Assembly: GCF_015548375.1 (NCBI RefSeq)
Contig: NZ_JADMWW010000019.1
Coordinates: 1 to 54,665, forward strand
DNA from: Collinsella aerofaciens
GTDB lineage: Bacteria; Actinomycetota; Coriobacteriia; Coriobacteriales; Coriobacteriaceae
Direction of reading: 5' to 3'
Length of the DNA: 54,665 bases
A program made the position numbers and the translations under genes. The notes under the pieces were generated by a model that worked only from the letters and a program-made list of their open reading frames with translations, was not told where the DNA came from and did not search any database. This document shows, piece by piece, positions 46,664 to 54,665 of the stretch (the stretch's first letter is position 1; the number at the start of each line of letters is the position of its first letter).

Positions 46664-47512
46664 ATGAGCAAGGCTGATCAACAGTTTGTAACCATGTGCC
46701 GCGATATTCTGGACCATGGCACCACCACCGAGGGCCAAAAGGTCCGTCCGGTGTGGGAGGATGGCACCCCTGCCTATACCATTAAAAACTTTGGCGTCAC
46801 GGCGCGCTACGACCTGCGCGAGGAGTTCCCCGCGCTTACCCTGCGCCGCACGGCGCTTAAGTCTGCGATGGACGAGATTCTGTGGATCTATCAAAAGAAG
46901 TCCAATAACGTCCATGACCTCAACAGCCATATTTGGGACGAGTGGGCCGACGAGACCGGCTCCATCGGCAAGGCCTACGGGTATCAGATTGGCCAGAAGA
47001 GCCATTATGCCGAGGGCGATTTCGACCAGATGGACCGCGTGCTGTACGATCTTAAGCACACGCCGTACAGCCGCCGCATTATGACGAACACCTATGTGTT
47101 TAGCGACCTGTCCGAGATGCACCTGTATCCGTGCGCCTACAGCGTTACCTATAACGTCACGCAGCGCCCGCAGGACGATAGGCCCACACTCAACATGATT
47201 CTCAACCAGCGCAGCCAGGACATTTTGGCCGCGAACAACTGGAACGTTTGTCAGTACGCCATCTTGCTGATGATGGTCGCGCAGTCGGTCGATATGATCC
47301 CCGGTGAGCTGCTGCATGTGATTGCCGATGCCCACATTTACGACCGTCATGTCAATATCGTCCGTGAGCTTATCGAGCGCCCGCAGTTTGCGGCGCCTAA
47401 GGTAACGCTGAACCCCGACGTGCACGATTTCTATGCGTTTACGACCGACGACCTGATCGTGGAGGGCTACGAGCACGGCCCGCAGGTCAAGAACATTCCC
47501 ATCGCGGTGTAG
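46664..47512 (+). CDS. thyA: Thymidylate synthase
   Basis: Methylates dUMP to dTMP using methylene-tetrahydrofolate; 282 residues. The start is ATG 46664 after CAGGAGGGT. The catalytic cysteine is C157 in HLYPCAYSVTYNV, and LNQRSQDILAANNWNVCQYAILL gives the conserved phosphate and Asn sites. It has the shorter ThyA form without the large insertion. folA follows 9 nt later, so the dihydrofolate produced is recycled by the adjacent gene product. Confidence 0.93.
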   Translation: MSKADQQFVTMCRDILDHGTTTEGQKVRPVWEDGTPAYTIKNFGVTARYDLREEFPALTLRRTALKSAMDEILWIYQKKSNNVHDLNSHIWDEWADETGSIGKAYGYQIGQKSHYAEGDFDQMDRVLYDLKHTPYSRRIMTNTYVFSDLSEMHLYPCAYSVTYNVTQRPQDDRPTLNMILNQRSQDILAANNWNVCQYAILLMMVAQSVDMIPGELLHVIADAHIYDRHVNIVRELIERPQFAAPKVTLNPDVHDFYAFTTDDLIVEGYEHGPQVKNIPIAV

Positions 47513-47521
47513 GTGACGCGC

Positions 47522-48040
47522 ATGACGTGTAAGCTTTCTGCCATTGTCGCCGTGTGCGATGACTGGGGTATTGGGTGCGAGGGCGACATGGTCGTGTCCA
47601 ACCGTGCCGACATGCGTCATTTTGTGGCATGCACCAAGGGTTGCCCGGTCATTATGGGGCGCAAGACGCTGTTGAGTTTTCCCGGCGGGCGTCCTCTCAA
47701 GAATCGCCGTAATATCGTGCTCACCCGCGACGAGAGCTTTGCTGCCGAGGGCGTCGACGTGGTGCATGGCGTTGACGAAGCGCTCGTCGCGGTAGCCGAT
47801 GAACCCGTTGCGTGGGTGATCGGCGGCGGCGAGGTGTATCGACAGTTCTTGCCGTATTGCGTCGAGGCCGAGGTTACGCATAACCATTGCGTGCATGACG
47901 TGGATACGTACTTTCCCGATCTGGATGCCGATCCCGCGTGGGAGATTGCGAGGCGTGGCGGTGTTGCCACGATTGCCGCGGGCGAGGGTGACGAGGGTCT
48001 CGATTATGAGTTCGTGACGTATCGTCGCGTTGAGGCGTAA
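47522..48040 (+). CDS. folA: Dihydrofolate reductase
   Basis: NADPH-dependent reduction of dihydrofolate; 172 residues. Conserved segments are LSAIVAVCDDWGIGCEGDM near the start, GCPVIMGRKTLLSF, NIVLTRDE and WVIGGGEVYRQFL. The start is ATG 47522 with AGGTGA at 47511-47516; GTG 47513 in frame overlaps that site. It forms the common thyA-folA pair. Confidence 0.93.
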   Translation: MTCKLSAIVAVCDDWGIGCEGDMVVSNRADMRHFVACTKGCPVIMGRKTLLSFPGGRPLKNRRNIVLTRDESFAAEGVDVVHGVDEALVAVADEPVAWVIGGGEVYRQFLPYCVEAEVTHNHCVHDVDTYFPDLDADPAWEIARRGGVATIAAGEGDEGLDYEFVTYRRVEA

Positions 48041-48084
48041 ATCGTCTGGCGTGAACGGTATCATCGGGTTATTTGAATGCATGG

Positions 48085-48103
48085 GGCGGCGCTTAGCGTC
48101 GCC
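48085..48103 (+). terminator. Short hairpin after folA
   Basis: GGCGGCGC-TTA-GCGTCGCC folds with one mismatch and is followed by TCGTTTGG. It is a weak terminator between folA and the methyltransferase gene. Confidence 0.4.
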
Positions 48104-48149
48104 TCGTTTGGTATAGATCTGCTGTAAAGAAAGGTGCGGGCAGGCTGCT

Positions 48150-49064
48150 ATGACTGATGCCGTTGAGGTGCTGCGAATCGATTCGCTCGAGGACGAGCGG
48201 CTCGATGCCTACGTGCGACTGACCGAGCGTGAGCTTCGCTGCGTGCTGGAGCCGCAGAAGGGCATTTTTATCGCCGAGAGTGCCAAGGTCATCGAGCGTG
48301 CAGTGCGCGGCGGATACGAGCCGGTGAGCTTTCTTTTGGGCGAACGCTGGCTCGACCAGATGCTGCCGCTGTTTGAGCGCCTGGCGGTACGCGAAGGTGC
48401 GGGCCCGGTTCCCGTGTTCGTGGCCTCGATGGAGCTTATGGAGCAGCTGACGGGCTTTAACGTGACGCGCGGTGCGCTCGCGGCGTTCCGTCGCCCGCGT
48501 CAGATTCCGGTAGCCGAGTTCTTGGGCGGCGTCGTCGAGGCGGCGGGGGAGCGCCCGGTGCGCGTGTGCGTGCTCGAGGGCATTGTCGACCACACCAACG
48601 TCGGCGCGATTTTCCGCTCGGCGGCTGCGCTGAACGTCGATGGCATTTTGGTGAGTCCTACGTGCTGTGACCCGCTGTATCGTCGCTCGGCCCGCGTGAG
48701 CATGGGCACCGTGTTTCAGGTGCCGTGGACGCGTATTGGCAGTGAGGCGCGCGTATGGCCGCATGATGGGCTGGCGGCGCTGCACGATGCCGGCTTTTCG
48801 TGTTCCGCCATGGCGTTGACGGATGATTCGGTGTCGTTGGACGATCCCGTGCTGCAGGAGATTGATCGCCTGGCGATCTTTATGGGTACCGAGGGTGCCG
48901 GCTTGGGCGCCAAGACCATTGCCGGCTGTGACCACGCGGTGCGCATTCCGATGGCGCACGGGGTCGATTCGCTTAACGTGGCCGCGGCGAGCGCCGTCGC
49001 CTTTTGGCAGCTGTGCCCGCACGTGAGCAATGAGTATCACTACCAGCCGGGTTTGTATCACTAG
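48150..49064 (+). CDS. SpoU/TrmH-family rRNA or tRNA 2'-O-methyltransferase
   Basis: A 304-residue SPOUT methyltransferase. An N-terminal substrate-binding domain (about 100 residues, RELRCVLEPQKGIFIAESAKV) precedes the trefoil-knot domain, which shows EGIVDHTNVGAIFRSAAAL, FMGTEGAGLGAKTI and IPMAHGVDSLNVAAASAV, the three SpoU motifs. The precise RNA target is not given by the sequence; RlmB- or TsnR-like 23S rRNA methylation is likely. Confidence 0.9.
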   Translation: MTDAVEVLRIDSLEDERLDAYVRLTERELRCVLEPQKGIFIAESAKVIERAVRGGYEPVSFLLGERWLDQMLPLFERLAVREGAGPVPVFVASMELMEQLTGFNVTRGALAAFRRPRQIPVAEFLGGVVEAAGERPVRVCVLEGIVDHTNVGAIFRSAAALNVDGILVSPTCCDPLYRRSARVSMGTVFQVPWTRIGSEARVWPHDGLAALHDAGFSCSAMALTDDSVSLDDPVLQEIDRLAIFMGTEGAGLGAKTIAGCDHAVRIPMAHGVDSLNVAAASAVAFWQLCPHVSNEYHYQPGLYH

Positions 49065-49188
49065 GCAGTTTTCCGCACCGCGCTCTAATTCGGGGTGTTT
49101 CGGTCGCCGCCAGTCGGTGCTAAGCTAGTATTGGCTTTGGTCTTAAATTGCCGTTATGTTGTTTGACGTATGCTGGCGGGGAGGGCGT

Positions 49189-50538
49189 GTGGCTAAGAAA
49201 TCTACGGCTATCGATGTAACGCAGGGTGTCATTTGGCAACAGCTGCTGTCGCTGTGCGTTCCCATCTTTTTTAGTTCGTTTTTTCAGCAGGCCTACACGC
49301 TTATCGGTACGTATATCGTTGGCCAGTTTGGCGGCAAGCTCGCGCTGGGTGGCATTCAAGCCACGATGGTGCTCACCGAGCTCTGCATTGGCTTTTGCGT
49401 TGGCGTCGGCGCCGGCTGCGCGGTCATTACCGGTCAGTATTTTGGCCAGCACGATGATGAGCGACTGAGTCGTTCGGTCCATACAGCCATGACGCTCGCG
49501 CTGGTGGGCGGTATCGCTTTCTCGATTCTTGGCATAGTGTTCGTTGAGCCCATGCTGGTGCTTATGAACACGCCGCATGAACTATTGGCCGAGGGCGTGG
49601 CCTATGCTCGCTGTTATTTTGCCGCGATGGTTGCGGCACTGCTGCTAAATATGGGAACCGCACTGCTGCGTGCCGTGGGCGACACGCGCGGGCCCGCCGT
49701 GATCATTGCCTCTGGCTGCCTTGTTAACGTGGTGCTGGATATCATCTTTGTCGCTGTGTTGCATATGGAGGCGCTGGGCTGCGGCATCGCAGTGGCGCTG
49801 ACCATTTGCTCCAATGCAACGATGATCGTGTTGCGCATGATGCGCGCTCCGGGTGCATGGCGTCTTTCGCTGTCTAAGCTCGGTATCGATCGCGGTATTT
49901 GCAAGAGTATGATCTCGTGTGGTCTGCCACTCGGTTTTCAATCGGCTGCCTATTCGATCTCGAACGTGCTGATCCAGGTGTCGGTTAATTCGTTTGGCGC
50001 CGATGTCACGACTGCTTGGGGTCTATCTGGGCGCCTGGATGGCATTATCTGGATGGTGACCGAGGCGCTCGGCGTATCGATCACTACGTTCTCGGCGCAG
50101 AACTTTGGCGCGCGCAACTACGAGCGCATGCGCAAGGGCTACCATACGTCGCTCGTGCTGTCGTTTATGCTCATTGGTGGCCTGTCTGCCGTGCTGCTGG
50201 TGTTCTCGGGTCCGTTGTCGCGTCTGTTTGTCGACGATGCTTCGATTTCGGCGTACACCACGACGATTCTTCATTTCATCGCGCCGTTTTACGCGATCTT
50301 CTCGATTATCGAAAACGCGTCGGGCTCCATTCGCGGCGCCGGCGTGAGCTTGCAGCCTATGATGCTCACCATCTTTGGCACCGTTGTCTTGAGGGTGATC
50401 TGGGTGTTTGCAATCATGCCCTTCGATCCGTCGCTTGAGCATCTACTGCTGGTCTACCCCGTAACCTGGCTCATCACCGCAACCATGTTCACCATCTACC
50501 ACCACAGCGGCAACTGGCTAGGCCGCGCCACCGCCTAG
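49189..50538 (+). CDS. MATE-family efflux transporter
   Basis: A 449-residue membrane protein with about twelve hydrophobic helices in two halves (IFFSSFFQQAYTLIGTYIVGQFGG in the first, LGFQSAAYSISNVLIQVSVNSFG in the second). This is typical of the NorM/DinF-like multidrug and toxin exporters that use Na or proton gradients. The start is GTG 49189 just after GGGGAGGG; the in-frame codons from 49156 are less likely. The substrate is unknown. A dispersed inverted repeat follows 24 nt after the stop. Confidence 0.88.
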   Translation: MAKKSTAIDVTQGVIWQQLLSLCVPIFFSSFFQQAYTLIGTYIVGQFGGKLALGGIQATMVLTELCIGFCVGVGAGCAVITGQYFGQHDDERLSRSVHTAMTLALVGGIAFSILGIVFVEPMLVLMNTPHELLAEGVAYARCYFAAMVAALLLNMGTALLRAVGDTRGPAVIIASGCLVNVVLDIIFVAVLHMEALGCGIAVALTICSNATMIVLRMMRAPGAWRLSLSKLGIDRGICKSMISCGLPLGFQSAAYSISNVLIQVSVNSFGADVTTAWGLSGRLDGIIWMVTEALGVSITTFSAQNFGARNYERMRKGYHTSLVLSFMLIGGLSAVLLVFSGPLSRLFVDDASISAYTTTILHFIAPFYAIFSIIENASGSIRGAGVSLQPMMLTIFGTVVLRVIWVFAIMPFDPSLEHLLLVYPVTWLITATMFTIYHHSGNWLGRATA

Positions 50539-50561
50539 CTCATCCGTCGGATACCCCTGAT

Positions 50562-50630
50562 AAGTTGCGGTGAAATAGTTCCTGAAAAGTCCTTGCGGAC
50601 CGTCAAACAAGTACTATTCCACCGCAACTT
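50562..50630. repeat. Dispersed inverted repeat, copy 2
   Basis: AAGTTGCGGTGAAATAGT (50562-50579) and ACTATTCCACCGCAACTT (50613-50630) are 18-bp arms with one mismatch around a 33-nt loop. The arms match the copy at 13365-13431, while the loop is unrelated. Both copies have similar overall length and sit at the same distance from a stop codon. Confidence 0.75.
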
Positions 50631-50667
50631 CCTTATGAGCTTTAGGTGTTGGCGGAAAACGAATCAA

Positions 50668-50915
50668 TTAGTATTCGATGCCTTGGCGGGCTAGGAGACC
50701 TTCATCGAAGTAGTGTTTGACGGGGCGCATTTCGGTTACTAGGTCGGCAAGGTCGGCGAGGGGTAGCAAGCCGCGGCCGGGGAGCACGAGCTCCGTGGTG
50801 GCGGGCTTTATCGCAATCAGTTCCTCGACATCCTCTCGCGCCCCAAAGCAGCCGTCGTCTTGCCCTTGCCGTCGCCTGTATAGATTTGAACCTTGCCGAC
50901 TTACAGTGATGCCAT
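50668..50915 (-). pseudogene. cobO/btuR cob(I)alamin adenosyltransferase remnant
   Basis: Read on the minus strand, a good ribosome site (AAAGGACAGAG) leads to MASL, then a TAA. The same frame continues VGKVQIYTGDGKGKTTAALG, the P-loop start of CobO/BtuR. After a deletion of roughly 90-100 codons with a frame change, the characteristic C-terminus follows: EELIAIKPATTELVLPGR, then VTEMRPVKHYFDEG, ending GIEY and a stop at 50668-50670. Family proteins have about 175 residues, and about 80 codons remain. The gene has been disabled by at least one stop and one internal deletion, so corrinoid adenosylation must be provided elsewhere or be lost. Confidence 0.88.
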
Positions 50916-51007
50916 CTCTGTCCTTTCGTGCCCGGCGTCGGTTTATCGTCGCTCGGGTTGGGTATTCTAGAAACCATTATCAACCCCAGTAGATGGAGTT
51001 CAAGCAG

Positions 51008-52900
51008 ATGGAGATGGATGACAACAAGCGTAGACGGAATATGATCCTCTACGTGCTCATCGCCTTCGTCGTCTACCTCGTGCTCTCGACCGTTCTGTTC
51101 CCCAACATCGGTCACACGCAGCAGATTACGAAGACCGATTACTCGACGTTTGTCAAGGCGCTCGATAAGAAGAGTGTCGACAAGGTCGAGTACAACACGG
51201 ACGATTACTCGATTTATTACACCAAGAAGGGCGAGGACGAGAACATCGCCTATAAGACGACCGGTGTGCCGAACGATGCGGGCTTTACCGATCGCGTGCT
51301 TGAATCTGGCGCTTCGCTGGAGTCGGTCGTTCCCGATAAAAACTCGGGTTTGATGACCTACTACCTGCTCACACTCATTCTTCCCATGGCGATTTTCTTC
51401 CTCATCGGTTGGTGGCTCAACCGCCGCATGAAGAAGGCTATGGGCGATGACGGCCCGTCGATGAACTTTGGCGGCGGCGGTTTTGGCGGCGGCGGACTGG
51501 GTAAGTCCGGCGCGCGCGTGATCGCCTCCAAGGACGTGGGCGTGACCTTTAAGGACGTCGCCGGCCAGGAAGAGGCCAAGGAGTCTCTCAAGGAGGTCGT
51601 CGACTTTCTGGAGAAGCCGCAGCGCTACGAGGAGATCGGCGCCAAGCTGCCGCGCGGTGCTCTCCTTGTTGGCCCTCCGGGTACCGGTAAGACCCTGCTT
51701 GCCAAGGCTGTTGCCGGCGAGGCCGGTGTTCCGTTCTTTAGCATTTCGGGCTCTGAGTTCGTTGAGATGTTTGTTGGTCGCGGCGCTGCAAAGGTTCGTG
51801 ACCTGTTTAAGCAGGCCAAGGAAAAGGCCCCGTGTATCGTCTTTATCGATGAGATCGATACCATCGGTAAGAAGCGCGATGGCGGCGGCTTTAGCGGCAA
51901 CGACGAGCGCGAGCAGACGCTCAATCAGTTGCTGACCGAGATGGATGGTTTCGATAACCACAAGGGTATCGTTGTCCTTGCCGCAACCAACCGCCCCGAC
52001 AGTCTCGATCCCGCTCTACTGCGCCCCGGTCGTTTTGACCGCCGCATCCCCGTCGAGTTGCCCGATCTGACCGGCCGTAAGAACATCCTCGAGCTCCACG
52101 CCAAGAGTGTGAAGACCGAGCCGCCGATCGATCTGACCGCGATTGCCCGTGCCACGCCCGGTGCCTCGGGCGCCGACCTGGCCAATATCATCAACGAGGG
52201 CGCCCTGCGCGCCGTTCGCGAGGGTCGCAAGCGTGCAACCCAGGACGACTTCGAGGAGTCGGTGGAGGTCGTCATTGCCGGCCAACAGCGTAAGTCCACG
52301 GTGCTGTCCGACCACGAGAAGCAGGTCGTTTCTTATCACGAGATCGGCCATGCCATCGTTGCCGCTCGCCAGAAGGGCTCTGCGCCGGTCACGAAGATCA
52401 CCATCGTGCCGCGCACGAGCGGTGCTCTTGGTTATACCATGCAGGTCGAGGAGGACGAGCGCTTCCTGACGACGCGCCAGGAGGTCTTGGACAAGCTCGC
52501 CGTCTACTGCGGCGGCCGTGCGGCCGAGGAGCTCATCTTTGGCGAGATGACGACCGGTGCCGCCAACGATATCGAGCAGGCCACCAAGCTCGCCCGCAAT
52601 ATGGTGACTCGCTTTGGTATGTCCGACGAGTTTGGCATGATGGCGCTCGGTACCGTGCAGAACGCGTATCTCAACCAGGACACGTCGCTTACCTGCGCCC
52701 CCGGTACGGCCGAGCGTGTGGACGCGATTGTCGCTAAGCTAATCGAGGACGCGCACGATCGCGCCCTGCAGATCCTCAAGGAGAACAAGTTCAAGCTCCA
52801 TGAGCTGGCTCGTTATCTGTACAAGAAGGAGACCATCACGGGCGAGGAGTTCATGAATCTCCTCACGCGCGAGAATCCGCTGATGCCCAAGCAGCAGTAA
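51008..52900 (+). CDS. ftsH: ATP-dependent zinc metalloprotease FtsH
   Basis: Membrane-anchored AAA+ protease, 630 residues from ATG 51008 (GGAG 9 nt upstream); ATG 50993 and ATG 51014 are alternatives. Two transmembrane segments ([20 protein letters not shown] and [18 protein letters not shown]) flank an extracytoplasmic domain of about 90 residues. A Gly-rich linker leads to the AAA module: [17 protein letters not shown], and RPGRFDRR in the second region of homology. The protease site is HEIGH, with a downstream acidic ligand in [12 protein letters not shown] strong terminator follows. Confidence 0.95.
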   Translation: MEMDDNKRRRNMILYVLIAFVVYLVLSTVLFPNIGHTQQITKTDYSTFVKALDKKSVDKVEYNTDDYSIYYTKKGEDENIAYKTTGVPNDAGFTDRVLESGASLESVVPDKNSGLMTYYLLTLILPMAIFFLIGWWLNRRMKKAMGDDGPSMNFGGGGFGGGGLGKSGARVIASKDVGVTFKDVAGQEEAKESLKEVVDFLEKPQRYEEIGAKLPRGALLVGPPGTGKTLLAKAVAGEAGVPFFSISGSEFVEMFVGRGAAKVRDLFKQAKEKAPCIVFIDEIDTIGKKRDGGGFSGNDEREQTLNQLLTEMDGFDNHKGIVVLAATNRPDSLDPALLRPGRFDRRIPVELPDLTGRKNILELHAKSVKTEPPIDLTAIARATPGASGADLANIINEGALRAVREGRKRATQDDFEESVEVVIAGQQRKSTVLSDHEKQVVSYHEIGHAIVAARQKGSAPVTKITIVPRTSGALGYTMQVEEDERFLTTRQEVLDKLAVYCGGRAAEELIFGEMTTGAANDIEQATKLARNMVTRFGMSDEFGMMALGTVQNAYLNQDTSLTCAPGTAERVDAIVAKLIEDAHDRALQILKENKFKLHELARYLYKKETITGEEFMNLLTRENPLMPKQQ

Positions 52901-52927
52901 CGCCGCGGCCGAGCCAGTAAACGCCGA

Positions 52928-52964
52928 CGCCCCATTTGAGCAGCTTTCTCAAATGGGGCGTTTT
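52928..52964 (+). terminator. Terminator after ftsH
   Basis: CGCCCCATTTGAG (52928-52940) and CTCAAATGGGGCG (52948-52960) form a perfect 13-bp stem with a 7-nt loop, followed by TTTT. Confidence 0.85.
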
Positions 52965-52981
52965 GCTTGAGAGGGATGGAA

Positions 52982-53473
52982 ATGAAGATCGTGGTGAGCG
53001 CCTGCTTGATGGGCGAGAGCTGCAAGTATAACGGGCTCGACAACTACCACCGCGCGTTGGTCGAGGCCTGCGAACGTACGGGGACCGAGGTTCTCTTGGT
53101 GTGCCCTGAGGTCTTTGGCGGCCTGCCCACACCGCGCAAGCCGTCCGAGATCGTGGACGGCGAGGTCCGTACCTGCGAGGGCATCTCGGTCGATCGCGAG
53201 TTTCGCCTAGGCGCTCAACGTGCGCTCGATATGTGCGAGCAAGCGGGCGGTCCGGAAGAGATCGCCGCGTGCATCCTGCAGGATCGCAGCCCCTCGTGTG
53301 GCGTAGGTCGCATCTACGACGGAACGTTCAGCGGTACGCTCACCGTGGGCAACGGTGTTTTCGTCGACCTGCTCCTGCGCCACGGCTACCGTGTGATCCC
53401 GGCAAGCGAGTTTGATCCCAGCATGTTGGAACATTGCCCACAGCACTCGAACCCAACACTTTCTCACGGGTGA
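52982..53473 (+). CDS. DUF523 family cysteine-rich protein
   Basis: A 163-residue protein of the DUF523 (YbbK-like) family: VVSACLMGESCKYNG at the N-terminus, LVCPEVFGGLPTPR, and ILQDRSPSCGVGRIYDGTFSG. The conserved cysteines suggest a metal or Fe-S site; the function is unknown. The start is ATG 52982 behind GAGAGGG. The last ten residues run into sequence that overlaps a recombinase remnant on the other strand, so the native C-terminus may have been altered by insertion. Confidence 0.85.
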   Translation: MKIVVSACLMGESCKYNGLDNYHRALVEACERTGTEVLLVCPEVFGGLPTPRKPSEIVDGEVRTCEGISVDREFRLGAQRALDMCEQAGGPEEIAACILQDRSPSCGVGRIYDGTFSGTLTVGNGVFVDLLLRHGYRVIPASEFDPSMLEHCPQHSNPTLSHG

Positions 53474-53560
53474 CCGTTTTGGCATCATCCGTGAATTTGA
53501 TATTGAGTACGACCCGGTCATCAAAGACGTCGACCGAGTTGACAGGCGCCGTACCCAGGT
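53438..53560 (-). pseudogene. Serine recombinase C-terminal remnant
   Basis: On the minus strand the segment reads APVNSVDVFDDRVVL, then KFTDDAKTVTREKVLGSS. This matches the closing part of large serine recombinases (pattern: V-N-x-[VI]-x-[VLY]-[YF]-D-D-[RK]-[LIV]-V-L, then a K-T-[IV] strand). Nothing of the catalytic N-terminal domain is present. It overlaps the end of the DUF523 gene and suggests a former integrated element at this spot. Confidence 0.5.
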
Positions 53561-53641
53561 AGCCCCTCCCTGCGGCTCTCGCGCAGGAACGCGTACACGG
53601 CCCTCTCGTCTCTTGCGCCCCTCCCGGAACTGTCCACATCA

Positions 53642-53878
53642 GTGTGGCCAATCCAGTCCGCCAAGGGCTGCGGCCCGGACAACGCGGCGATGGAGGGCTT
53701 CTTCGGCCTGCTCAAGAAGGAGTTCTGGCACGGCGGGGACTGGTCGGACTGGACCCCCGCCCGCTTCATCGAGGAGCTCGGGGGCTGGATCGGCCGATAC
53801 AATACGGAGAGGCACAGCGATGCGCTCTGTGGCCGCACGCCGGCCGAGTTCCGCTCCGCGCTGGGAAGGGCCGCGTAA
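53642..53878 (+). pseudogene. IS3-family transposase (OrfB) C-terminal fragment
   Basis: About 78 codons of an rve-type integrase core: KGCGPDNAAMEGFFGLLKKEF, with the Asp and Glu typical of the DDE end (DN...E-x-FFG-x-LK-x-E), then YNTERHSDALCGRTPAEFR and the stop. This is the last quarter of IS3/IS150-group OrfB. The upstream part and OrfA are missing. The segment after the stop may contain the IS end. Confidence 0.82.
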
Positions 53879-53992
53879 CGGTCCAAGAAATCGTCCGCTG
53901 TCCCCATTCTTGCCCCTTTGGGACGGCTTCTTGTTGGGGCGTGCCTGCCCCGGACCCTGCTAGGAACGAGTGTAGCAAACTGGAATTTTAAA

Positions 53993-54579
53993 TTAGTCTT
54001 TGCAAATAACCTTTGAACCTTCACCATCAATTACAATTCCCTGACGATTGTTATTTGGGCATAGATTCAAATTCGAAAACTCAGTTATTATTTTCTCGGT
54101 AACTTTCTTAAATGGTGCTGTAAGAAAATGCGGAAGAACATAGAAATCAATCAAATTAAGCCCTGCATCATCTTCTTGTGAGTAGTCCTCCGGCTTTTCA
54201 TCCATTTGCTCGATATATTGGATGTTTGGAGCGCATACAATCGCACCTGCTGATTCACCAATCATCAGTTTTCCCTTTGCCAATTCTTTCTTCAACAGCT
54301 CATCCGTTCCCGTTTTACGGAGCTGGTCTATAAGGAAAAAAGAATTTCCGCCGGTAAAATAGATCACATCCGCATCTTCAAAAAGAGACTGTATCGTTGA
54401 ATAAGCCTCCGTTGAAATATCAATTTCAGTTACGATTGCTCCCAACTTTTTGAATAATTTTCGAGCCGAGCCGACATAACCGGTGTAGCCTTCACGCAGC
54501 GAAGCTGTTGGAATAAATGCGACTTTTTTATTTTCAATTTCTTCCTTTATCAGGCTTCCTACACTTGAAAAGTGCGAAC
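53993..54579 (-). pseudogene. S51 dipeptidase E-like peptidase, 5' end lost to IS
   Basis: A PepE/cyanophycinase-like serine peptidase: KKVAFIPTASLREGYTGYV, YFTGGNSFFLIDQLRKTGTDEL, the nucleophile elbow LMIGESAGAIV, and FYVLPHFLTAPF with the likely catalytic His. Family members start about ten residues before SSHFSSVGSL; here that part is replaced by IS sequence, with the frame running on into the IS. About 195 residues remain. It is strikingly AT-rich compared with everything else in the window, pointing to transfer from a low-GC Firmicute. Whether an upstream start inside the IS yields a fusion protein is unknown. Confidence 0.85.
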
Positions 54580-54665
54580 TGTTAGCGCCGGAATAATTTA
54601 GCCAAATATAGTCGGCCGAGATTGACCAATCCCGGCCGACCCATTTTAGCCAACACGCCCGCATC
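54580..54665. mobile_element. Opposite end of the IS21-like insertion sequence
   Basis: It begins TGTTAGCGCCGG, the inverted repeat of the end at 66-77, with AATTTAGCC next and the shared block ATAGTC...GACCAATCCCGG. Within it, GTCGGCCGAGATTG and CAATCCCGGCCGAC form a 14-bp stem (one mismatch) with loop AC (54612-54641). The element continues past the window edge. It interrupts the S51 peptidase gene. Confidence 0.65.

Noticed and set aside
50702-51961. Long minus-strand frame through ftsH and the cobO remnant
   Set aside because: It is a shadow of ftsH; the true cobO remnant reads in other frames.
54580-54641. attC-like integron site
   Set aside because: GTTAGCG and GCTAAC look similar to attC boxes, but the consensus GTTRRRY/RYYYAAC is not met and the same sequence forms an IS end at the left edge.

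Overview
The window looks like chromosomal DNA of a gut Actinomycetota of the class Coriobacteriia, most likely Collinsella or a close relative. This rests on the high G+C and codon use of the core, on Gram-positive gene content, and on gene neighbourhoods such as rimP-nusA-infB-rbfA-(DHH)-truB-ribF-dnaG-rpoD and rpmF-plsX-acpP-rnc-smc-ftsY-ffh. Genus and class are inferred from memory of such genomes and were not searched.

Layout. (1) Both window ends are inward-facing ends of one insertion-sequence type (1-77 and 54580-54665), so the window probably spans the DNA between two copies of an IS21-like element, or a contig broken at that repeat. (2) 78-7546 is a lower-GC defence island. It holds a Gabija-like pair whose gajA-like gene has lost its 5' end to the IS, a one-protein AAA ATPase-DUF4435 (PARIS-like) gene on the minus strand, and a two-gene AAA ATPase plus TOPRIM-like pair whose start lies in a perfect 51-nt inverted repeat. 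All three couple an SMC/ABC-type ATPase to a TOPRIM-class domain. (3) 8050-12253 is a sucrose module: LacI-type regulator, PTS IIBC and GH32 hydrolase, with two operator-like repeats at the transporter promoter. (4) 12350-15525 holds a degenerate Cys/Met-type PLP enzyme, a ModE-like HTH protein and guaB. (5) 15757-45615 is a dense, almost entirely plus-strand housekeeping block: leuS, translation factors, primase, sigma factor, tRNA-Asn, fatty-acid and phospholipid genes, recG, RNase III, SMC and SRP proteins. (6) 45733-53473 holds a DUF134/NifX metal protein, thyA-folA, a SpoU methyltransferase, a MATE exporter, a clear cobO pseudogene, ftsH and a DUF523 protein. (7) 53438-54665 is a graveyard of mobile DNA: a serine-recombinase tail, an IS3 transposase tail, and an AT-rich S51 peptidase gene cut by the right-hand IS end.

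The most notable non-coding structures are the 51-nt inverted repeat before the AAA/TOPRIM pair, a 114-nt near-continuous hairpin just before leuS, two copies of one inverted repeat (13365-13431 and 50562-50630) each placed about 23 nt after a stop codon, a REP-like palindrome after rpoD, a terminator in the rimP-nusA leader, and paired TGACATATGTCA-type sites around the DUF134 promoter. No CRISPR array or rRNA gene was seen.
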